NCBI RefSeq assembly: GCF_003086895.1
Contig: NZ_CP026004.1
Coordinates: 1,586,731 to 1,650,730 of the forward strand
Direction of reading: 5' to 3'
Source: Stenotrophomonas sp. ESTM1D_MKCIP4_1
Lineage (GTDB): Bacteria > Pseudomonadota > Gammaproteobacteria > Xanthomonadales > Xanthomonadaceae
DNA: 64,000 nucleotides
Shown: in pieces, positions 8,462-17,143 of the stretch
How the letters are laid out: each line of letters opens with the position of its first letter
How positions within the stretch are numbered: the stretch's first letter is position 1
Program-made: the position numbers and the translations under genes
The notes under the pieces: model-generated
The model's input: only the letters and a program-made list of their open reading frames with translations
The model's database searches: none
Told to the model about the DNA's origin: nothing

Positions 8462-8523
8462 GTAGCGCCGGCCGCTGGCCGGCTGCCACGGCACGCTGTC
8501 TGCCGGCCAGCGGCCGGCACTAC
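8462..8523. repeat. SMAG-type REP pair
   Basis: GTAGCGCCGGCCGCTGGCCGGC followed after about 20 bp by the inverse unit ending in GGCACTAC. It lies 10 bp after the trhO-like stop codon, in the gap before the next gene. Confidence 0.85.
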
Positions 8524-8625
8524 CAGATCGAGCGCGGCGGGTCCTTAACCCGTGCCGCAGGAATCAGCATCCTGCCACCGTCACTGGCCGTGGCCCCGTC
8601 CCGACCCCATGCAAGGGGGCATCTT

Positions 8626-9639
8626 GTGACGGAAATACGCCTGATGATCCCGTTGTCGATCCTCGACCTGGCCCCGGTCTGCGAGGGCAGCGATACTACC
8701 GCCGCCTTCGCCAACATGCTGGAACTGGCCCAGCACGCCGATGCGCTGGGCTACCGCCGCTACTGGCTGGCCGAACACCACAACATGCCCGGCATCGCCA
8801 GTGCGGCCACCGCCGTGCTGATCGGTCACGTGGCCGGCGGCACCCAGCGTATCCGCGTGGGCTCCGGCGGCATCATGCTGCCCAATCACGCGCCGCTGCA
8901 GGTGGCCGAGCAGTTTGGCACGCTGGCTTCGCTGTATCCGGACCGCATCGATCTGGGCCTGGGACGCGCCCCCGGCACCGACCAGCCCACCGCACGCGCG
9001 CTGCGCCGCTACTTCGACAGCGCCGACCAGTTCCCGCAGGACGTGCGCGAACTGCTGCACTACTTCGAGCCGGTGCAACCCGGCCAGGCCGTGCAGGCCG
9101 TGCCTGGCGGCGGCCTGCGGGTGCCGACCTGGATCCTCGGCTCCAGCCTGTTCGGTGCGCGCATGGCGGCCTCAATGGGCCTGCCGTATGCGTTTGCCTC
9201 GCACTTCGCACCGGATTCGATGGACGAAGCGCTGGCGGTCTATCGCCGCGAGTTCCGTCCTTCTGCCACGCTCAAGCAGCCGCACGCGATGCTGGCCCTG
9301 AATGTCGTCGCCAGTGACAGCGAGGCCGAATCGCGGCGGCTGTTCACCAGCCAGCAGCAGAGCTTCGTCAATCTGCGCCGCGGCCGCCCGGGTCGGATCC
9401 CTGCGCCGATCGACGATATCGAAACGTTCTGGGAACCCCACGAGAAGCTCGGCGTGGAGCGTGCGCTGGCCTGCACCGTGCTGGGCGACCCGCAGCAGGT
9501 GGCGGAGGGCATCGCGGCCTTCGTCGAGCGGCACAAGCCCGACGAGCTGATGCTGACCGCCAACCTGTACGACCACCGCGCACGCCTGCGCTCGTTCGAG
9601 CTGACCATGCAGGCCTGGCACGCCCGCCACGCCGGCTGA
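8626..9639 (+). CDS. LLM-class flavin-dependent monooxygenase, YhbW-like
   Basis: A 337-aa luciferase-like TIM-barrel protein very similar along its length to E. coli Yhb[63 protein letters not shown] and [15 protein letters not shown] are family landmarks for FMN and substrate binding. I chose GTG 8626, with AAGGGGG about 6 nt upstream, because the product [18 protein letters not shown] aligns with the YhbW N-terminus; ATG 8644 is the alternative. Substrate is unknown. It is followed by another flavin-fold gene. Confidence 0.88.
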   Translation: MTEIRLMIPLSILDLAPVCEGSDTTAAFANMLELAQHADALGYRRYWLAEHHNMPGIASAATAVLIGHVAGGTQRIRVGSGGIMLPNHAPLQVAEQFGTLASLYPDRIDLGLGRAPGTDQPTARALRRYFDSADQFPQDVRELLHYFEPVQPGQAVQAVPGGGLRVPTWILGSSLFGARMAASMGLPYAFASHFAPDSMDEALAVYRREFRPSATLKQPHAMLALNVVASDSEAESRRLFTSQQQSFVNLRRGRPGRIPAPIDDIETFWEPHEKLGVERALACTVLGDPQQVAEGIAAFVERHKPDELMLTANLYDHRARLRSFELTMQAWHARHAG

Positions 9640-9709
9640 ACATCTGCATCACGGTGCATTGCGGTGGCACCGGGTCTGATGGGGGCTCCTTATTCCGGAG
9701 CCCCCCACG

Positions 9710-10207
9710 ATGGCCGAGACCCGCGCCGAACACATTGCCCAGCTGGCCGAACTGATCAAGGACGTGGAGGTGGCGATGTTCACCACCATCGGCGTCGACG
9801 GCCGCCTGTACAGCCGGCCGTTGGGCACACAGCAGGTGGCCTTCGATGGTGACCTCTGGTTCGCCACCGCCGCCGACAGCCCGAAGGTGGCCGAGATCGC
9901 GCTCAATCCGCGGGTCAACGTGGCCTATGCCTCGGCATCGAAGAACACGTATGTGTCGGTGGCCGGGCGCGCGCGCATTGTCGATGACCGCGCGAAGATC
10001 GAAGAACTGTGGTCGCCGCCGATGAAGCTGTTCTTCCCGGGTGGCAAGGACGATCCGAACCTGCGGCTGATCCACGTGCGCGCTGATTCGGCCGAATACT
10101 GGGATGGTCCTGGCACGCTGCTGGGCAAGGCGCTGACGTTCGTGCTGTCAGCGGTGCAGGACGAACCGGCGCAGCTGGGCGACAACGGATTCATCGACCT
10201 GCGTTGA
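9710..10207 (+). CDS. pyridoxamine 5'-phosphate oxidase-like general stress protein
   Basis: A 165-aa split-barrel flavin-binding protein of the general-stress-protein-26 type. Features are AMFTTIGVDGRLYSRPL, LWFATAADSPKVAEIALNPRVNVAYA, YVSVAGRARIVDD and KLFFPGGKDDPNLRLIHV. The barrel could bind FMN, FAD or F420; the host suggests FMN or FAD. Its enzymatic role is unknown. GGAG lies 9 nt before the ATG. It is followed by palindromic repeats. Confidence 0.85.
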   Translation: MAETRAEHIAQLAELIKDVEVAMFTTIGVDGRLYSRPLGTQQVAFDGDLWFATAADSPKVAEIALNPRVNVAYASASKNTYVSVAGRARIVDDRAKIEELWSPPMKLFFPGGKDDPNLRLIHVRADSAEYWDGPGTLLGKALTFVLSAVQDEPAQLGDNGFIDLR

Positions 10208-10225
10208 GGCTTCGGCGCGATCCTG

Positions 10226-10342
10226 ACAGCCGGCCAGCGGCCGGCTCTACCATGCAAGGCGCTGAGGCTTCGCTGCGTCGGTAGTGCCGGCCGCTGGCCG
10301 GCAACCCGGACATCCTGACAGCCGGCCAGCGGCCGGCTCTAC
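10226..10342. repeat. SMAG-type REP cluster between convergent genes
   Basis: A monomer at 10226-10250 (ACAGCCGGCCAGCGGCCGGC ending CTCTAC) and a facing pair at 10281-10342 headed GTAGTGCCGGCCGCTGGCCG and ending CTCTAC. Together they fill most of the gap between the converging PNPOx-like and ExoD genes. Confidence 0.85.
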
Positions 10343-10364
10343 CAGTCATTGTGGATGGCGGCGC

Positions 10365-11036
10365 TCAGAACCAGCGCTGGAACAGTTCGACCGTGTAACC
10401 CACCAGCTGCCCCGAGCTGAAGCCGAAGAAGGCAATGGCCACCAGCGCGGCAATCCAGTTGAACAGCATCAGCGCGCCATCGCGTTCCAGCAGCGCCAGC
10501 GCGAACAGCAGCAACTGGAACCCGAACAGGAAGTTGGTGAACGGGATCGGCAGCGACAGCAGCACGCCCAGCAGCACCAGCAGCAGGCCGGTGAATGCGT
10601 GCGCCAGCAGCGGTGCCAGCAGCTGTGGCATGCGCGGTGAGAGCATGCGGTCCAGCCGCCGCAGCGGCCGGTCGATGCGTTCCAGGAAGTGGTGCATGGT
10701 CCCGCGTTTCGGCCCACGCCTGGCGATGAAGCCTGGCAGCCAGGGCTTGCGCCGGCAGAACAGCATCTGCAGGCCGATCAGGACCACCAGCGGCCCACTG
10801 ACCGCGCCGCCCATGCCCGGGATCGGAATGAAGGAGGGCAGGATGGCCACGAACAGAAACACGCCGAAGGCACTCTGCTGCAGGTCCTTGAGGATCTGCC
10901 CGAGCGGCATGTGCTCGGCCGGGTCACCGGCGGCGAACATCGCCAGCAGGGTGCGGATGCCCTCGTTGCGATAGACCGGGCGCTCGCCGCCCGGCCCGTT
11001 GTCCGGCGCCTGGCTGGAATCAGGCGGTGAGCTCAT
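10365..11036 (-). CDS. exoD: ExoD family exopolysaccharide-associated membrane protein
   Basis: A 223-aa integral membrane protein. After a polar N-terminus it has GIRTLLAMFAAGDPAEHMPLGQILKDLQQSAFGVFLFVAILPSFIPIPGMG, the ExoD family signature, followed by several hydrophobic helices (VSGPLVVLIGLQML, FTGLLLVLLGVLLSLPIPFTNFLFGFQLLLFALALL, LFNWIAALVAIAFFGF). ExoD in Rhizobium affects exopolysaccharide production and alkaline tolerance; the mechanism is not known. The ATG at 11036 overlaps the 3' end of the upstream CBS-domain gene by 17 bp, which points to a coupled operon. Confidence 0.85.
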   Translation of the reverse strand: MSSPPDSSQAPDNGPGGERPVYRNEGIRTLLAMFAAGDPAEHMPLGQILKDLQQSAFGVFLFVAILPSFIPIPGMGGAVSGPLVVLIGLQMLFCRRKPWLPGFIARRGPKRGTMHHFLERIDRPLRRLDRMLSPRMPQLLAPLLAHAFTGLLLVLLGVLLSLPIPFTNFLFGFQLLLFALALLERDGALMLFNWIAALVAIAFFGFSSGQLVGYTVELFQRWF

Positions 11037-12363
11037 CGGCCTGCTCGTCGGACAGGGTGCGCAGCAGCAGCTTGTCCACGCGCGCGCCATCCAGGTCCAC
11101 CACCTCGAAGCGCCAGCCTGCCCAGTCGAAGTACTCGCCCGCATGCGGAATGCGGCCGAAGTAATGGATGCACATGCCGGCCAGGGTGTAGTAATCGCCA
11201 TCCTCGGCATCGGGCAGTTCGTTGCTGCCGATCAGTTCGCGCAGGTCCTCGATCGGTAGCGAGCCGTCCACCAGCAGCGAGCCATCCTCGCGGGTCACCA
11301 CCAAGGCGTCCTCATCGGCGTTCTCCACCGCCTGCAGGCGGCCGACCACCGCACCCATCAGGTCGCTGATGGTCACCAGGCCCTGGATCTCGCCGTATTC
11401 GTCTACCACCAGTGCCATCGACTGCTGTTCCTCGCGGAAGATTTCCAGCAGCTTCATCGCGTGGGTCGATTCGGACACGTACAGCGGCTCGCGCAGGGTC
11501 TGGAACAGCGCGTTGTCACCGCGCGCCATGCGCGTGGCCAGCGATTTCAGTTCCAGGATGCCGACCACGTCCATATCGTTGTCGCGCAGTACCGGGTACC
11601 GAGAGAACTCATGCTCGGCCATGATTTCCAGGTTGCGCTCCAGGCCGGCCTGGGTGTCGAGCCAGGCAATGCGGTTGCGCGGGGTCATCAGGCTGTCGGC
11701 GGTACGATCGCCCAGGCGCATGACACGGTTCATCATGTCGCGTTCGTGGGTGTCGATCACGCCGGCTTCGTGGCTCTCGGCCACCAGCATGCGGATCTCT
11801 TCTTCGGTCACCTGGGCCGCCTCGTCCTTGCCCAGGCCCAGCAGGCGCAACACCAGGCGGGTCGAGTGCGACAGCAGCCAGACCGCCGGGAAGGCGATGC
11901 GGGCCAGCCAGCCCATCGGCAGCGCGACCATGCCGGCGATGTCTTCCGACCGGGTGATGGCCAGGCGCTTGGGCACCAGCTCGCCGAAAATCAGGGTCAG
12001 GAAGGTGATCAGCGCGACGGCCAGCGTTTTACCGATCAGGTTCGACAGCGGCTGCGGCTCGCCGAACAGGGTGATGGTGTCGGCCAGGGACGGGAACATC
12101 ACCTGCAGGTGGTGGGCAATGCTGTTGCCGATGGCCTCGCCGCCGTAGACACCGGTAAGGATGCCGCCCAGGGTGATGCCGATCTGGACCGTGGACAGGA
12201 AGTTCTCGGGCTTCTCGGACAGTTCCAGCGCCTTGGCTGCGCGCTTGGAGGTGCTGGCCATCTGCTTCAGGCGGCTCTTGCGCGACGTCATGACCGACAT
12301 CTCGGACATGGCGAAGAAGCCGTTGAACACGATCAGGGCCAGGACAATCAGGATCTCAAACAC
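11020..12363 (-). CDS. hemolysin-like CNNM/CBS/CorC-HlyC membrane protein (YtfL type)
   Basis: A 447-aa protein with an N-terminal CNNM transmembrane domain (first helix ILIVLALIVFNGFFAMSEMSVM, then a second block with FLSTVQIGITLGGILTGVYGG), a pair of CBS domains (TPRNRIAWLD and ESTHAMKLLEIFREEQQSMALVVDEYGEIQGLVTISDLMGAVV) and a C-terminal CorC/HlyC domain (DGSLLVDGSLPIEDLREL, GYFDWAGWRFEVVDLDG type). E. coli YtfL (PaeA) of this family has been linked to cadaverine export; others are linked to Mg2+ or Co2+. The transported solute here is unknown. The start codon is GTG. exoD follows with overlap. Confidence 0.88.
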   Translation of the reverse strand: MFEILIVLALIVFNGFFAMSEMSVMTSRKSRLKQMASTSKRAAKALELSEKPENFLSTVQIGITLGGILTGVYGGEAIGNSIAHHLQVMFPSLADTITLFGEPQPLSNLIGKTLAVALITFLTLIFGELVPKRLAITRSEDIAGMVALPMGWLARIAFPAVWLLSHSTRLVLRLLGLGKDEAAQVTEEEIRMLVAESHEAGVIDTHERDMMNRVMRLGDRTADSLMTPRNRIAWLDTQAGLERNLEIMAEHEFSRYPVLRDNDMDVVGILELKSLATRMARGDNALFQTLREPLYVSESTHAMKLLEIFREEQQSMALVVDEYGEIQGLVTISDLMGAVVGRLQAVENADEDALVVTREDGSLLVDGSLPIEDLRELIGSNELPDAEDGDYYTLAGMCIHYFGRIPHAGEYFDWAGWRFEVVDLDGARVDKLLLRTLSDEQADELTA

Positions 12364-12646
12364 GGGCGTCGTCCCCGGTTGGTGGCAGGGAGGGCGGGTG
12401 CTTGCAGTGGCGGCAGGCGCTCAGGAACGGGGCCTGGCGCGGCGCAGGGGGGTAAGGGTCGTCGTCCATAAGGTGCGCCCGAGGGCGCGCTGGCATCTTA
12501 GCAAAGGCGCATGGCCCGGTGGCAACTGCCTGTTCAGGTTGGGGGTTTTCGAGCCCCCTCGCAGGGCGGGGATACCCGAGATGGTCATCTAGCCGTCATA
12601 ATTCGTCCTGGTGCCGTCCTTCCCGCGACGGCTGACAGGTTTCTCA

Positions 12647-13273
12647 ATGTTCTCTCTGCAGACCATTTTCGGTTCCGGCAAACAGTTCTACACCCTGCTT
12701 GATGAGGCTGCCGTCGCGGCTTCCGATGCCGCCAAGGCGCTGCATTCCATGCTGCGCGAGGCCGACCGCCAGCCCGCGCTGGACGCCTTCAAGCTGGCCC
12801 GCCTGCGCGAGCGCGCCGCCTCGGACAAGATCAGCCAGGCGCTGGTGGACAGCTTCATGACCCCGATCGAGCGCGAGGACATCGAAGCGCTGGGCTCGGC
12901 GCTGTACAAGATTCCCAAGCAGATCGAGAAGTTCGCCGATCGCTATTCGCTGGCCACGACCCACCTGGAGCACATCGACTTCGCGCCGCGCGCGGCGATG
13001 CTGGAACAGGCTGCCAATGTGGTGGTGGAGATGGTGGCCGACCTGCGCCACATGAACCTGGACCGGATGACCGCGCTCAACGAGAAGCTGCGTTCGCTGG
13101 AAAACGAGGCCGACCGCCTGATGCTCGAGCTGTACCGCGACATCTATTCCGGTCGCCTGGACAACCTGCAGATGTTCCTGTTGAAGGAATTCTTCGAGAT
13201 CCTGGAAAAGGCCATCGACCGTTGCCGCGAAGCCGGCGTGGTGGCTTACCAGATCGTGTTGAAGAACAGCTGA
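12647..13273 (+). CDS. DUF47 (PhoU-like) phosphate transport accessory protein
   Basis: A 208-aa, largely helical protein of the DUF47/TIGR00153 family, related to PhoU. Landmarks are FGSGKQFYTLLDEAA, SFMTPIEREDIEALGSALYKIPKQIEKFADRY with the acidic metal-binding stretch, and LYSGRLDNLQMFLLKEFFEILEKAIDRCREAG-type helices near the end. It is followed 13 bp later by a Pit phosphate transporter, the usual genomic partner, so it probably modulates Pit activity. ATG 12647 is used because MFSLQTIFG is the normal family N-terminus. The 283 bp upstream hold no gene; I see a GGGGGTTTTCGAGCCCCC hairpin there but no clear promoter. Confidence 0.9.
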   Translation: MFSLQTIFGSGKQFYTLLDEAAVAASDAAKALHSMLREADRQPALDAFKLARLRERAASDKISQALVDSFMTPIEREDIEALGSALYKIPKQIEKFADRYSLATTHLEHIDFAPRAAMLEQAANVVVEMVADLRHMNLDRMTALNEKLRSLENEADRLMLELYRDIYSGRLDNLQMFLLKEFFEILEKAIDRCREAGVVAYQIVLKNS

Positions 13274-13286
13274 CGGACGCCGCCGC

Positions 13287-14408
13287 ATGTTGACCCTTGT
13301 CCTGGTGGTGATCCTGGCCGCGCTCGTCTTCGAGTTCATCAACGGCTTCCACGACACCGCCAATTCCATTGCCACCGTGGTGGCGACCAAGGTGCTCTCG
13401 CCCGGCTGGGCGGTGATGCTGGCCGCGGGCATGAACCTGATCGGTGCGCTGACCGGCACCGCGGTCGCGCTCACCATCGCCTCGGGCCTGCTCAACACCA
13501 ACGTGGTGGATGTCACCCCGCAGGTCATCCTGTGCGCGCTGCTGGGCGGCATCATCTGGAACCTGATCACCTGGTGGAAGGGCCTGCCGTCCTCCTCCTC
13601 GCACGCGCTCATCGGTGGCCTGTGCGGCGCCGGCCTGGCCGCTGCCCACAACAACTGGGACGCACTCATCTGGTCCGAGCGCCTGGGCAACTGGGCGCAG
13701 AACAAAGGCCTGCTGTGGAAGGTGTTCGTGCCGATGATCACCTCGCCGATCGCCGGCTTCCTGCTCGGCATCGTGGTGATGGTGCTGCTGTGGGCGCTGA
13801 TTGCCGGCCTGGCCAAGATCGGTGGTGCCATCGGTCGTCTGGCCCGCCCGCGCATCGTCAACGCGTTCTTCGGCAAGGCACAGATCGCCTCGGCCGCCTA
13901 CATGGGCTTCGCGCACGGCCACAACGACGCGCAGAAGACCATGGGCATCATTGCCATGACCCTGATCGGTGCCGAAGCCACTGGCGCGCTGAATGACCTG
14001 CCTTCGTGGCTGGCCTTCATGCACCCGGACGCGCATGCCGGTGACGGCATTGCGATGTGGATCGTGCTGACCTGTGCGGTGGTGATGGCTGCCGGTACCG
14101 CCTCCGGCGGCTGGAAGATCATCAAGACCCTGGGCCACAAGATGGTCAAGCTGCACCCGATCCACGGCTTCGCCGCGGAGACCAGCTCGGCCACCATCCT
14201 GACCCTGGCCGCCCACTTCGGCATGCCGGTCTCGACCACCCACAGCATCTCCACCGCCATCATGGGCGTGGGCTTCGCCAAGAACCCGCGCTCGCTGAAG
14301 TTCGGCGTGATCGAGCGCATCGTCTGGGCCTGGATCCTCACGATCCCCGCCGCCGGCGGCTGTGCCTACCTGATCCTGAAGCTGTTCGAGCTGTTCGGCT
14401 GGACCTGA
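13287..14408 (+). CDS. pitA: inorganic phosphate transporter, Pit family
   Basis: A 373-aa membrane protein with the two PHO4 signature repeats: VFEFINGFHDTANSIATVVATKVLSP near residue 12 and MGFAHGHNDAQKTMGIIAM near residue 207, each starting a half of the inverted-repeat transporter. The motifs TWWKGLPSSSSHALIGGL and FGMPVSTTHSISTAIMGVG are the substrate-site SSSH-type loops. It moves metal-phosphate with protons across the inner membrane at low affinity. It forms an operon with the DUF47 gene and ends before a strong intrinsic terminator at 14475. Confidence 0.92.
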   Translation: MLTLVLVVILAALVFEFINGFHDTANSIATVVATKVLSPGWAVMLAAGMNLIGALTGTAVALTIASGLLNTNVVDVTPQVILCALLGGIIWNLITWWKGLPSSSSHALIGGLCGAGLAAAHNNWDALIWSERLGNWAQNKGLLWKVFVPMITSPIAGFLLGIVVMVLLWALIAGLAKIGGAIGRLARPRIVNAFFGKAQIASAAYMGFAHGHNDAQKTMGIIAMTLIGAEATGALNDLPSWLAFMHPDAHAGDGIAMWIVLTCAVVMAAGTASGGWKIIKTLGHKMVKLHPIHGFAAETSSATILTLAAHFGMPVSTTHSISTAIMGVGFAKNPRSLKFGVIERIVWAWILTIPAAGGCAYLILKLFELFGWT

Positions 14409-14421
14409 TGCCCGTGCATCC

Positions 14422-14462
14422 GGGGTCAGAGCCCTTTCCCTGAAGGAAAGGGATCCGACCCC
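14422..14462. repeat. GGGGTC...GACCCC palindromic repeat
   Basis: An imperfect palindrome: GGGGTCAGAGCCCTTTCC, short loop, GGAAAGGGATCCGACCCC. Similar copies occur at 17032, 17096, 39205 and 39268. It lies between the pit stop codon and the pit terminator. Confidence 0.8.
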
Positions 14463-14474
14463 AGTAGACGAAGA

Positions 14475-14501
14475 AGCCCGCCGGATACCGGCGGGCTTTT
14501 T
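14475..14501 (+). terminator. intrinsic terminator of the DUF47-pit operon
   Basis: AGCCCGCCGG / CCGGCGGGCT form a perfect 10-bp stem with an ATA loop, followed by five T. It reads in the direction of pit, 66 bp after its stop codon. Confidence 0.88.
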
Positions 14502-14531
14502 CATGGGCGAAACAATTCTTCTGCGCCCATC

Positions 14532-14601
14532 GTGTCGACCAAGGTCGACACCTACCAGAGCAGAGCCAGGGGCAGAGCCCGTGCCGACCAACGGTCGGCA
14601 C
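14532..14601. repeat. two GTCGAC/GCCGAC-type REP monomers
   Basis: GTGTCGACCAAGGTCGACAC followed by CTAC (14532-14555), and GTGCCGACCAACGGTCGGCAC (14581-14601). They share the hairpin form of the GTAG repeats but with different stem sequence, as do the copies at 34897. Confidence 0.7.
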
Positions 14602-14630
14602 CCACCGACAGCTCGCAGGAAACTGTCGAA

Positions 14631-14732
14631 GGCGGGATGGGTCCGGTTGCGGGGGTGTGAGCGGCATGGATGCCGCGACCAAGCCCCCATGGATGGGTTG
14701 ACGGCGTCCCCCGCAGCCGGACCCACCCCGCC
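14631..14732. repeat. 102-bp inverted-repeat element with two inner hairpins
   Basis: Outer arms of 25 bp (14631-14655 and 14708-14732, beginning GGCGGG and ending CCCGCC) match except at two positions, both of which would still pair as G-U in RNA. Inside lie GCGGCATGGATGCCGC (14661-14676) and CCCATGGATGGG (14686-14697), each a stem closing on GG. The whole can fold as a forked, cloverleaf-like structure. It lies in the gap between pit and the convergent S10 peptidase. I see no open reading frame in it. Confidence 0.7.
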
Positions 14733-14752
14733 AACCCACGGAATCCCAGCTT

Positions 14753-14807
14753 TTGCAGTTGCAGTTGCAGTTGATCCAGCGGGTGCCGGGCCGCAGGCCC
14801 GGCCACC
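14753..14807. repeat. TTGCAG triplicate and GC-rich hairpin
   Basis: Three tandem TTGCAG hexamers plus TTG (14753-14773) are followed by an imperfect palindrome GGTGCCGGGCC-GCA-GGCCCGGCCACC (14782-14807), just beyond the stop codon of the S10 peptidase on the minus strand. The rest of the 407-bp gap 14409-14815 holds the other repeats listed and no gene. Confidence 0.55.
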
Positions 14808-14815
14808 ACCATCCC

Positions 14816-16312
14816 TCAGTTGCGCTGGAACAGTGCCTGCACATCCCTGCGGAATGCCGCCTGGCTGTCCGCACGGCTGTAGAACATATGCCCGCCCGGA
14901 TAGCTGCGCACCTGCACCCGGTCCGGGTCGGTGCCCATCGCCGGCATCTGGTCCACCGTCAGGATCGAACCCATGAACGGGCACGACAGGTCGTTCCAGC
15001 CATGCACGATCAGCACCTGCAGGTGCGGGTCGATCGCCACCGCCTGGCGCAGCTGGGTCACCGCGCCCTGGCGCAGCTCGCCACCCCGGTCCCACAGCCG
15101 GTTCACGTCGTAGTTCAGCGCCTGGTAGCGCGCGTCGACCTTCCAGCCGACCACGCGCGTCACGAAGTCGACCATCGCCGTCGTGGTCGGCGCGATGATG
15201 CTGTCCAGCAGCGGGTCATTGGCGCGCTGTTCCGGATCGTTCGGGAACGGATCGAACGCGGTCACGTTGGAATCGTAGCGGCTGCCCAGCGTGCCCTTGT
15301 CGCGGAACACCTCACGCAGATACGCCTGCGTCTCCAGGCGACCACCGGCACGGCGCACGAACTGCGGGTCCAGACCGGTCAGTTCGGTCACCCGGCGCAG
15401 CATCGCCTCGGTGGCCTGCGGATCGCTGCGGCCCTTCATCAGCGCGGTCGCGTAATCGCCCCGGGTGTACTCCACCACCTCGCGCATGGCGGCATCGGTC
15501 AGCTTGCCCTGGCGCTCCAGGTGCGCTGCGGCGATCGACGGCAGCGTCTGCATCCACGCCATCGGTGAGACATCCGCGTTGTCTTCCAGGGTCGGGCTCA
15601 GGTACGGCGATACCAGCACCAGGCCGTTCATCGCCACGCCCAGGCGGGTCTGCAGGTAGTGGGTGATGCGCGGGCCGCGGTAGCCGCCGTAGCTTTCGCC
15701 GGTCAGGTACTTGCGTGCGCCCATGCGCTGGTTGCGCAGCAGCCAGTCGTAGATCGAGCGCGACAGGTACTCGATGTCGGCGCCGGGGTTGTACAGCTGC
15801 TTCTTGGCCTCGTCGTCGCTGATGCGCGCACGGCTGAAGCCGGTGCCGACCGGGTCGATGAACACCAGATCGGTGAAGTCCAGCCAGGTGCCCGGATTGT
15901 CGTGCAGCGTGGCCGGCGCCGAGGCGCTGTCGCCTTCCGAACCAAAGGTGACTACCTTCGGCCCGATCGCCCCCATGTTGAGGTAGACCGACGAGGCACC
16001 CGGACCGCCGTTGAGGGCGAAGGTCACCGGCCGGTCCTTGCCGGGCATCGTGTAGGCGGTAAAGACCACATCGGCAATCACCTTGCCCTGCGCATCCCGT
16101 ACCGGCAGGGTGCCGACGGTGGCGGTGTAGTCCAGCGTGCGGCCAGCAAGACGCATGTTCTGGCGCACGGAGGCGTCGGCCGGCAGCGCGGGCGCTTCGG
16201 TCTTGTCGGTCTGGGGGGAAGGCTTGGAATCGGCGGCAGGTGCGGCGATGGCGCAAGCAGGGGCAACGAGCAGGCCGACGCAGAGCGCGGCGATGTGCAG
16301 CAGGGACTTCAT
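14816..16312 (-). CDS. S10 family serine carboxypeptidase-like peptidase
   Basis: A 498-aa exported protein. The signal peptide is MKSLLHIAALCVGLLVAPACAIA, cleaved after AIA or AIAA; the cysteine context does not look like a good lipobox. The S10 alpha/beta-hydrolase landmarks are FALNGGPGASSVYLNMG (oxyanion region), FIDPVGTGFSRA, and the nucleophile Ser207 in TGESYGG. The later Asp lies in VHGWNDLSCPF and the His in YPGGHMFY. Bacterial S10 enzymes release C-terminal residues at acidic pH; the natural substrate here is not known. ATG 16312 is chosen from the signal peptide. The gene is monocistronic with repeats downstream. Confidence 0.88.
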   Translation of the reverse strand: MKSLLHIAALCVGLLVAPACAIAAPAADSKPSPQTDKTEAPALPADASVRQNMRLAGRTLDYTATVGTLPVRDAQGKVIADVVFTAYTMPGKDRPVTFALNGGPGASSVYLNMGAIGPKVVTFGSEGDSASAPATLHDNPGTWLDFTDLVFIDPVGTGFSRARISDDEAKKQLYNPGADIEYLSRSIYDWLLRNQRMGARKYLTGESYGGYRGPRITHYLQTRLGVAMNGLVLVSPYLSPTLEDNADVSPMAWMQTLPSIAAAHLERQGKLTDAAMREVVEYTRGDYATALMKGRSDPQATEAMLRRVTELTGLDPQFVRRAGGRLETQAYLREVFRDKGTLGSRYDSNVTAFDPFPNDPEQRANDPLLDSIIAPTTTAMVDFVTRVVGWKVDARYQALNYDVNRLWDRGGELRQGAVTQLRQAVAIDPHLQVLIVHGWNDLSCPFMGSILTVDQMPAMGTDPDRVQVRSYPGGHMFYSRADSQAAFRRDVQALFQRN

Positions 16313-16421
16313 GGCACCGGAGCGGTAGCGGAAGGGGATCCCGATGCTAGGCCGCTGCCCGGCGCGCGGGATGTGTCCAAAGGCATGGCTGCCGGTGGGG
16401 GCCCGTTGCGGCCAGATTCGG

Positions 16422-17000
16422 TCAAGCGGGCAGGGCGCCGCGGGCCTCATCGTCGGCCAGCAGGCCGTACACCGCCGAGTCGGACAGCTCGCCCTGGATG
16501 CGCCAGCGCTGGCGCAGCACACCTTCCAGGTGGAAGCCGAGGCGGTCGAGTACCTGCGCCGAGGGCTGGTTGCGCGGATCGATTTCCGCCTCCACCCGGT
16601 GCAGGTGCAGGGTGTCGAACAGGTAGGCCAGCAGCTGCTGCAGTGCCTCGTGCATGTACCCCTGGCCCTGTTTCGCCGGGGCGAGCAGGTAGCCGATTTC
16701 GGCGCGTGCGGCATCGCGGTCCAGCGCAAACACCACGCAGATGCCCAGCAGCGGACCGTCCAGCGATTCGCGCACGGCCAGCTTGAGCTGGGTGCCGGTG
16801 GCCTGTGCGGCCAGATCGTCGTCGATCTGCGCGCGGGCTTCGGTGGGCCGCGTCCACGCCGGATGGTTCCAGAAGCGCATCACGTCCTGGTCGGACTGCA
16901 GTGCGAACAACGCAGCGGCATCGTCACGACGGATCGGGCTGAGGACCAGCCGCGCGCTGTGCAGCGGCAGTCCCGGGAACAGCAGCGAATGGCTGGCCAA
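16422..17000 (-). CDS. GNAT acetyltransferase, RimJ/RimL-like
   Basis: A 192-aa protein with the RimJ/RimL pattern: LHSARLVLSPIRRDDAAALFALQSDQDVMRFW at the N-terminus, RAEIGYLLAPAKQGQGYMHEALQQLLAYLF with the acetyl-CoA pyrophosphate loop QGQGYM, and NQPSAQVLDRLGFHLEGVLRQRW near the end. Such enzymes acetylate protein N-termini or small amines; the target here cannot be told. The listed start is TTG with no convincing ribosome binding site, and no ATG or GTG gives a full domain, so the exact start is uncertain. Confidence 0.8.
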   Translation of the reverse strand: MASHSLLFPGLPLHSARLVLSPIRRDDAAALFALQSDQDVMRFWNHPAWTRPTEARAQIDDDLAAQATGTQLKLAVRESLDGPLLGICVVFALDRDAARAEIGYLLAPAKQGQGYMHEALQQLLAYLFDTLHLHRVEAEIDPRNQPSAQVLDRLGFHLEGVLRQRWRIQGELSDSAVYGLLADDEARGALPA

Positions 17001-17031
17001 TACGAGGGTCCACGCAGATGAGGGGGAGCCT

Positions 17032-17134
17032 GGGGTCGGATCCGTTTTCCACGGGAAAACGGCTCTGACCCCGACAACCGGGCACGACCAACATCGGGGT
17101 CAGGGCCCTTTCCTGCGGAAAGGGATCCGACCCC
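17032..17134. repeat. two GGGGTC...GACCCC palindromic repeats
   Basis: Copy 1 (17032-17072) is GGGGTCGGATCCGTTTTCC with the matching GGAAAACGGCTCTGACCCC arm. Copy 2 (17096-17134) is inverted relative to it. They fill the gap between the minus-strand genes parE and GNAT, so they lie just after parE. Confidence 0.82.
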
Positions 17135-17143
17135 GCGCGGGGA

